A DNA stretch of 64,000 nt from Phlebotomus papatasi. Lineage: Eukaryota; Arthropoda; Insecta; Diptera; Psychodidae. The DNA lies in the NCBI RefSeq assembly GCF_024763615.1, contig NC_077222.1, positions 14,012,001 to 14,076,000 of the forward strand, in the 5' to 3' direction. Within the stretch, counting starts at the first letter, position 1, and each line of letters starts with the position of its first letter. Under the pieces are notes generated by a model. It had not been told where the DNA came from. It ran no database searches and was given only the letters and a program-made list of their open reading frames with translations. Of the stretch, positions 57,890 through 64,000 are shown piece by piece. A program made the translations under genes and the position numbers.

Positions 57890-59185
57890 TTACGAAGTAC
57901 GTAATCGAGAAATTAGTTTATCGGAATCATTTTCTGACAAAAATTACAATGCGGCCATAAGTCAAGATAGACCACAAGTAATGCCGTCATCCTATCTGAG
58001 GCATGATTCTAGGTACCACGAGCCTGTCTTGGCTCTAATTGTTTACTAACCTGTCCAGAGCTAAGGGTACATTACTAAATCTGATGCACGTTCATGCTCC
58101 TATAAGCGCAAATAACCGATGTGTCCGATTTGACGATATCTTTCAACTCAAAAGTTCAATAAAACCCCAATATTATTGCGTGTCTAGATTTACCCTTACA
58201 TCTGTACGAAGCGTCGAACCACATGAATCAATATTTATTTCCTTTCCAGCTTCTCCAAATTTTATATCATTTAATGGATTCCTGTATGATTCACACTCCA
58301 TTCTCAATGTTTTCCGTTATCCCTACAAATTTGAATTATACTCTCTTCAATACACTTCGTTGAACATCAACTCAGATATAATCCTGGTGAGAAATCATTA
58401 AAAACATCCAAACACATATCACAAATGCTAGTACAAATTACAAGCAATTTATAAACCCCTTTATAAACATTTTCTAACATCATGCCGGTGAATACTATTT
58501 ATGTCTTTGGGAAAGAGATAAAAGTCCATGATACATGGGTTAATACACATACTAATTATAGGCATCGTTTCGTGAAATCGAGAAGTCTTTTTTTTCCTTC
58601 ATGCATCTCCTTTCAATCCAAACAACATCACTAAATGTGCATGTTGAAGAGCAAATGGAATGTTTTATGAGATGCAAAATTGCAATATCCGTGTAAAATG
58701 GTTAAAAGGAAATGTTTGGGAGAAAAAAAAATTATTGAGGAGCAAGAAAGAGAAACAGATAGTGCACGATTAAATTGCAAGTATTAACTTGAAAAGTGTG
58801 TAAGTAAATTTTAGGTCACTTTCACCTCAATTTGAGGCATTTTACAATCTTAATTCTCCTGAGATCTTTCTCTTTCTTCAAGACACCTCAACCCAGACAG
58901 TTTTGCTTCGATGATTGCTTTTTTTTCTTAGTTAATTTTCATAAAGTTTTTTTCTTCTTCTCCTTTCCTTTGTTTGTAGTCAGTCGGAAAATTTCTTGGT
59001 CAATTTCAGTGACTCATCAATCCAATTTTTTGACTGGATGATCTTGGGAGTTAATGAGAAATTGATGATTTCATCCGAGAAAGTGATGATTTTCTCGATG
59101 AGTTAGAATGTGAAAGATAGAGCATAAATTTAAGATGTTATTCACATTCTTTACCTTCCATCCAAAGAACTCCATCGTGTTACCG
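57890..59185. other. Unassigned DNA
   Basis: No element ends recognised. A 120-codon plus frame (58039-58401) has no motif or signal and is left uncalled. Confidence 0.4.
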
Positions 59186-59195
59186 TGAGAGATAT

Positions 59196-59204
59196 TATAT
59201 AAAG
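59196..59204 (+). promoter_or_regulatory. Possible TATA box
   Basis: TATATAAAG lies about 65 bp before the first in-frame ATG (59261) and 200 bp before the ATG of the putative exon at 59383. It supports, weakly, transcription of the following frame. Confidence 0.25.
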
Positions 59205-59382
59205 GGAATATTCAAAACTATATATTTGGCTGTTGATGATTATGAGAATGAGGTTGAGTCATGTTAGCAAGTCAACTTTGTGGCATCAGGAACATCATCC
59301 AAAATAATCTCTCACTTCTTTTTGAAGATTTTAATCGTGACGACAAGATTTGGAGTATGAAACACCTTTTTTTCCTCTACAG

Positions 59383-59536
59383 CTTCAAGAACATTATGAA
59401 AATTATGATGTTGTGTTCTGGATTTGTCTCTCTTGTCATCATCTCAATGTTTTTAAGTACATATAGTGAAGAAAATCAAGTCTCAACCTCTACACAGCAA
59501 TATCAAATGATAAATGTGCGAAATGTCTTTTTCGTG
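59383..59536 (+). CDS. Putative exon encoding a signal peptide
   Basis: A strong 3' splice site (CCTTTTTTTCCTCTACAG, ending 59382) is followed by 13 nt, an ATG at 59396 and 47 codons to a consensus-like donor (GTG|GTAAGG) at 59537, in phase 0. The peptide begins MKIMMLCSGFVSLVIISMFL and continues STYSEENQ, a textbook signal peptide with likely cleavage after the STYS stretch, then a polar segment. The same frame is open from 59261 to 59782, the longest uninterrupted plus frame in the window (173 codons). It becomes low-quality after the donor, which favours the exon model. It could be the first coding exon of a secreted protein or neuropeptide precursor. Chance remains possible, and no further exon was identified. 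Confidence 0.3.
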
Positions 59537-59539
59537 GTA

Positions 59540-60275
59540 AGGAAACACCATCATAATCTCTCAATCTTTGCGACTCCTCGAAAAACAGCAGTAACAACAC
59601 TTGATCTTATGGTGATCTACAGAAGAAATGCATTAGAATCTTCTTGTTATACCTTCCTGAAACATTATACATCAAAAGCCCTTCCTTTGATCTCTGGGCT
59701 TTTTGTCTCAAACCTACATCCTCTCCTATATCTCCCTCCCCCCACCCCCCTAATACTACGTGCCTTTTTGCCATTTTCCTAGCACACACCCGACCAAAAC
59801 CGACATACACTTGAGTAATACACAAATTAAGAGCACTATCATCAATCAGGAAATGAAATACACCATTGAGTGTCTCCTTTCATGTATTAATCGTGGGAAT
59901 AACATTGCACATTATGCAAGTATTCTGCAATTGACAAAGAACTCAGAGAGACACTCACCCATCTTATTGACTCTCGTATGTAACATTTGTGTTGTATCAC
60001 CACTTGGTTAGATCTTTTTTTTTCCATCATCATTCAACCACGTCTCACACTCTTCTTCAATCTCTTCTGTATTTGGTCACTTGGTACAGTGATTCACAAT
60101 GGACAACTTCTCTAAGCACAATAACACCTCTCAAGACACCATCGTCAGAATTTAAATGATGATCATTTCTGATGTTTTCCCATCTAGTGGACACACTACG
60201 GAAGTTTTAGGATGCTTCTTGTCAAGTTGAAGAAAGTTTCTTTGAAAAAAAAATTGGGAAAATTCGTTTCTTTTT
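59540..60275. other. Unassigned DNA
   Basis: Possible intron of the preceding candidate. No element recognised. Confidence 0.35.
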
Positions 60276-60279
60276 GGAC

Positions 60280-61990
60280 TAAGGAATTCAGAGATCTTAG
60301 TCCTTGAAGATTACAATTTATTGTTTAATTTTGGGTACGGTTTATGGTTTGATGTGTAAAAGATCGGTTGTACTCACAAAGACGAGACACTGAATTCCTT
60401 TTTCAGTTTTAGGATAACCATTCGATCTGACATGATTTTTATAGAAAGCATTGGTCAATCAAGGATCTCAATGTGGAACGACAACTTTGAGGTTTTGAAG
60501 TCCTGTTCACTAGTTTTCAATCAACTATTACAGGAGAGACAAACGTTTGAAGAAATCAACGTCGTATGACAAAATTGAGGTCTCGAAATCCTTCGTCAGC
60601 CTTCGATCAATTTTAATAGGAAACAACAACGTTTAAGGAAATTGTTGGTAAAACAAAAATTCCGTTGCAGAACTTCTAAATTTCTTCGTCAGTTGTGAGT
60701 CTCTCATCATAGACGATAACAACGTTAAGGAACTTATTTGTCAAGTAAAGACCTCAATGTCGTATAATGAAACTGAGGTCTCGAAATCCTTCGTTAGTCT
60801 ACGATCAGCATTCATAGGTAAAAACGTTTAAGGAAACTGTTGGTCAAACAAGAATTTCGTTGCAGAATGATTCCTTCGAACTTCTGAGTTATTTCGTCTG
60901 TTGTGGGTTACCTATCATAAGTGACAACGACGTTATAGGTCAAGCAAAGTCCTCAATGTCGAATGACGAAATTGAAGTTTCGAAATCCTTCGTCAGCCTT
61001 CGATCAATTTTAATAAGTAACAACAACGTTTAAGGAAACTATTGATAAAACAAGAATTCCATTGCAGAATTAATCCTTCGAAGTTCTGAATTCCTTCGTC
61101 AGCTGTGAGTATCTCATCATAGACGATAACAACGTTTAAGGAAGTTATTTGTCAAATAAAGACCTCAATGTCGAATGACGAAACTGAGAACTTACAATCC
61201 TTCGTCAGCCTTCGATCAATCTTCATAGGTTACAACAACATTTAACGAAAGTGTTGGTCAAACAAAAATTCCGTTGCAGAATGATTCCTTCAAACTTTGG
61301 AATTCTTTCGTCTGCTGTGGGTCGCCCATCATAGGTGACAAAAACGTTTAAGGAAGGTCAAACCAAGACCTCGATTGAGGTTTTGAAATCTTTGTCAGTC
61401 TCCGATCAAAAATCACAGGTAATAACAAAATTTAAGGAAAACATTGGTCGTGATAAGATCCTCGAAGGGTTTTGAACAGATCGACCAGACTTTGTCATCA
61501 ACTGGGATGGTTGCCTCGGGGAGGAATTTAAAATGTCGGAGCAATTATTCTGCAATGGTATCCTAACTTGATCAACGTTTTAACCAAAGCTGCCGAAGGA
61601 ATTCAGAATGTCAAAAGTGTTATTCTGCAATCTAAAAGGTTCTTGGACAGATTGCAGAACGACGCTTTCGAATTTCTGATTCTCAACGTTTATTAAAGAC
61701 ATTGGTCAAGTAAGGATCTCGATGTGGTATGACGACAGTGAGGTTTCGAAATCCTTCGTTAGCCTTAGATCAAACATTCTAGATAACAACTGAATAGCTA
61801 AATTTTTTCGTTAGCTTTGCTTCAAAAGGCTGATAACAACGTTTGAGGAAAATGATGGTCAACTCAGGATCACATTGCAGACTGACTCCTTCGGCGTTTT
61901 GAATTCTTTTCCAGGTTTTAAGTCTACTATCGCAGTTGATGATAACACCTTGTGAAAGTCGACTCCAGAATATGAGGAGGTAGGTCTTTA
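60280..61990 (+). repeat. Degenerate tandem array, about 200-bp unit made of two half-units
   Basis: The word GAAATCCTTCGTCAGCCTTC or a variant recurs at about 60585, 60783, 60982, 61193, 61385 and 61748. The half-unit partner, TTCCGTTGCAGAA then TTTCTTCGTCAGTTGTGAG (or a variant), lies midway. AACAACGTTTAAGGAA occurs in every half-unit. Spacings are 192-211 bp, with one stretch (61440-61680) more diverged. Identity falls toward both edges. No long frame and no centromere-type feature is evident. Confidence 0.85.
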
Positions 61991-62169
61991 TAAAACCTTC
62001 GACACGAAGTCACAATAGCCTGTATATAATTGTTGACCATGGTTTTACCGGTTTTATCATATGGACACCTTAACAATAAAACTATGAGCTTTTAACTGAT
62101 AGGAAAAATTAGTCTCAGAGGAAGTAATTAGCGTCATTAGATAGATAGTTTTAGACCGTTTTCGGTGGT

Positions 62170-62289
62170 ATATGTGTACAGTTGAGAGGTGTCCACAGTA
62201 AACAGCATATCATCAAGCATCAAAAACGTCTCAATAAGTTTTGGTTGTATGGTCATCTACTTCGCATGGACAAGGACAACCCATATTAG
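62170..62289 (+). pseudogene. Likely LINE reverse-transcriptase tail fragment
   Basis: A short plus frame encodes QHIIKHQKRLNKFWLYGHLL then RMDKDNP before a stop. R-L-x-x-F/W-x-G-H-x-x-R-M-D is the conserved tail seen at the end of many animal LINE ORF2 proteins. It lies just before the CACTG MITE. Only about 35 codons survive, and it is too short to name the clade. Confidence 0.45.
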
Positions 62290-62428
62290 AATGATATCGA
62301 AGACGAATCCTGTGTTTCCAGATAGTGATCTCTGCGCAAATTGTCGTAGACCATAGATCACTAATGCGAACTAAAGGACATTTTCCGAAGAAGTATTCTG
62401 ATTAGATCACACAATCAAAATACTTCTT

Positions 62429-62681
62429 CACTGAGAAAAAAAAGAGGGTGCGATTAACTTTTTATCCTCATAACTTTAACATTTTTAGTTGTAAAAATAT
62501 ATCAACATTTTTTAATGTTAATTCTACGCCTTTTTAAGGGTAAAATTAACATGAAAAAGGTTAACTTTAACCCCTAATACACCTAAAAAGGGTAATATTT
62601 ACACCGATTTAGGATCAATACTGCAGGGTAAAATTAACATTTCCGGAATGTTATTTTAACTTTTTCGGATTTCTCTCAGTG
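62429..62681 (-). mobile_element. CACTG MITE, copy 4 (253 bp)
   Basis: CACTGAGAAAAAAAAGAGGG to GATTTCTCTCAGTG, same orientation as copy 3. TT on both sides (62427-62428, 62682-62683). The central palindrome is kept with a few substitutions. Confidence 0.9.
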
Positions 62682-62931
62682 TTCATATAAGTACTTTTAA
62701 GGATATGAAATCAGTGTAACAGATGCAGTTGATGTCAAACCCTGATGAGTCAAGCTACGATCCACGAGGACGCTCATGCAACGCGCCCAACAGTTAGTTT
62801 TAATACAATGAAAGATGTTTTAAGTCAATAACTCTACAAAAGAACTGACCGTTATGAATTTTCAATGGATAGAAAGATTATTGATAGGGCGTTTATATAT
62901 TAATTAAGTATATGATCGATTATTCGAAGAA

Positions 62932-63386
62932 CTAGTAGGAGTAGATAAAACGATTTATTATAACCGTTTTTGAAAGGAAAGGTGACCTTAATACGATCAA
63001 ATGACTCTGCTTTAGAATGGAAAATTTCACAATGTTAGTCTTTATCATGGACTTTGATATCAAAGGTAAATTTATAGCACGAATGCTACAGGCCCCACAC
63101 CAGAACATGCTGGAGCACCCTTCATCGCTAGCCTCCCGGAAATTGAGCTCCATTATCCATTCCAAGAAGGCCACGAATCCAGTGTCTTCCTTGCTTTACT
63201 GGTGAAGACCGACTGAGGAGCCGATTCGATTGTGCCTTCGGAATAACTCGTTGGGCACTCACAACCCCATCTAGCGGAACTATAGCAATATTGTAACTTG
63301 AAGATAACCACCGTTATAGCACCCCTCAAGTCACTACCCCAGCTAAACAGCGATTGGTACCGTTGTCTTAGAAGAGTCTTCGTCAA
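62932..63386 (-). pseudogene. Higher-GC coding-like segment, unassigned
   Basis: Two overlapping minus-strand frames (63153-63386, 77 codons; 62932-63174, 80 codons) sit in a locally GC-richer block. Their products contain balanced segments such as MAFLEWIMELNFREASDEGC, but they are in different frames. If this is one ancestral coding sequence it carries a frameshift near 63160. I cannot assign a family; it may be a decayed transposable-element gene. Confidence 0.25.
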
Positions 63387-63389
63387 GAC

Positions 63390-64000
63390 GGGCTTTCTCT
63401 CTCCAACTCCTCTAGACTCAACAGTCCTACTACAAATTTTACAAAGTTCTTGTTCCTATTGCCCTTATACACAACTAAAAACGTTCTTCTAAAGATCGGT
63501 TATAATAGAACGACGTCTTTGATTTAATTAATTTTGTTAAAAAACCTTCAACGTACTTTTAACAGTATTTATAATTGGAACATTTAGGATGAAAAAGTTG
63601 ACTTTCCAATTGAAAATAATAAAGATTTGTCGATAGTTTTTCTAGCAATAATAAACCTACAATTTGTTTAAGTTCTTTCGCAACTCCCCAAGATCTAGAA
63701 CGGATTTATGGAAAAGAGAATGGAATCATTTGCAAAAAGCTCTATACCATCAAACCTTTTTCATCAAGTCGTGAACCTCCAAGTGAGAAGATGAAAAGGT
63801 TTATTCGTGTAATTACACAATGAAGCATTACTTAACAGAGAACACTTCTTTTTTCCCACCCATCATCATCCTCTCCTCAATATTCAATCATCCACCTTTT
63901 GGGTTGGATCGTGGCATATATATATGTGTATCCATATAGACAATAGAGAGAAGGTGAGAAAAGATGCGTGAGCTCTTATTGCGTAAGTCGAGGTTAATTT
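63390..64000. other. Unassigned DNA to window end
   Basis: No feature recognised. A small (AT)n patch, ATATATATATG, lies at about 63916. Confidence 0.4.

Noticed and set aside
1..64000. CRISPR array or bacterial operon structure
   Set aside because: No regularly spaced short repeats with unique spacers, no ribosome-binding-site pattern, and no dense long frames. The tandem arrays seen have contiguous degenerate units.
1..64000. Plant origin of the window, suggested by the Stowaway-like ends
   Set aside because: One terminus type is weak evidence. Pogo/Tigger ends, the SINE type and the other MITE families fit an insect better. Not excluded by sequence alone.

Overview
No gene can be assigned with confidence in this 64 kb window. 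It reads as AT-rich, repeat-dominated animal DNA. The best guess is an insect, probably a lower (nematoceran) dipteran. This is inferred from the dense population of short TA- and TWA-flanked DNA transposons, the tRNA-derived SINEs, a pogo/Tigger-type terminal repeat and the promoter-like signals. It is not a database match. Nearly all short open reading frames look like chance frames or lie inside repeats. The absence of long conserved frames fits intergenic DNA or very long introns.

Layout. 1-9 kb: an old mariner-like repeat, a 902-bp element with plant Stowaway-like ends (2493-3394), a 1.2-kb G+A-patterned minisatellite with a 195-bp higher-order unit (about 4770-5960), and a 1.4-kb TA-flanked element (7147-8521) with another transposon inside it. 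9-16.6 kb: dispersed repeat copies, a SINE, a possible small secreted-peptide gene with its own TATA box (14572-14839), and a 979-bp element with GTAAACA subterminal repeats. 16.6-24.7 kb: a run of short inverted-repeat elements, including two inverted relatives (20132-21202, 22997-23776) and twin hairpins. 26.7-28.8 kb: second copies of the repeats seen at 1, 7 and 13 kb, then the first member of a CACTG-ended MITE family.

30.9-51 kb: a pogo/Tigger-like MITE, a three-level nest (SINE, then a TAA-flanked MITE, then a TTA-flanked MITE) at 35.4-36.1 kb, a two-level nest at 37.5-38.2 kb, and a GGGTAAG-ended family with one copy inserted in an older copy of itself (40.7-41.5 kb). Also here are an 0.9-kb local duplication that supplies an empty site for a CACTG element, and an (AAT)n tract. 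52-53.5 kb: a 1.4-kb element filled with about nine 93-bp units that reverse orientation in the middle. 55-64 kb: SINE pieces, a higher-GC coding-like relic (57.4-57.9 kb, minus strand), a possible signal-peptide exon (59383-59536), a 1.7-kb tandem array of about 200-bp units (60.3-62.0 kb), a likely LINE protein tail, and the fourth CACTG MITE.

The main value of the window is as a record of transposition. Duplicated or repeated host sequence gives internal empty sites for several insertions, so target-site duplications and relative ages can be read directly. The two small gene candidates are hypotheses resting on signal-peptide and promoter or splice features only.
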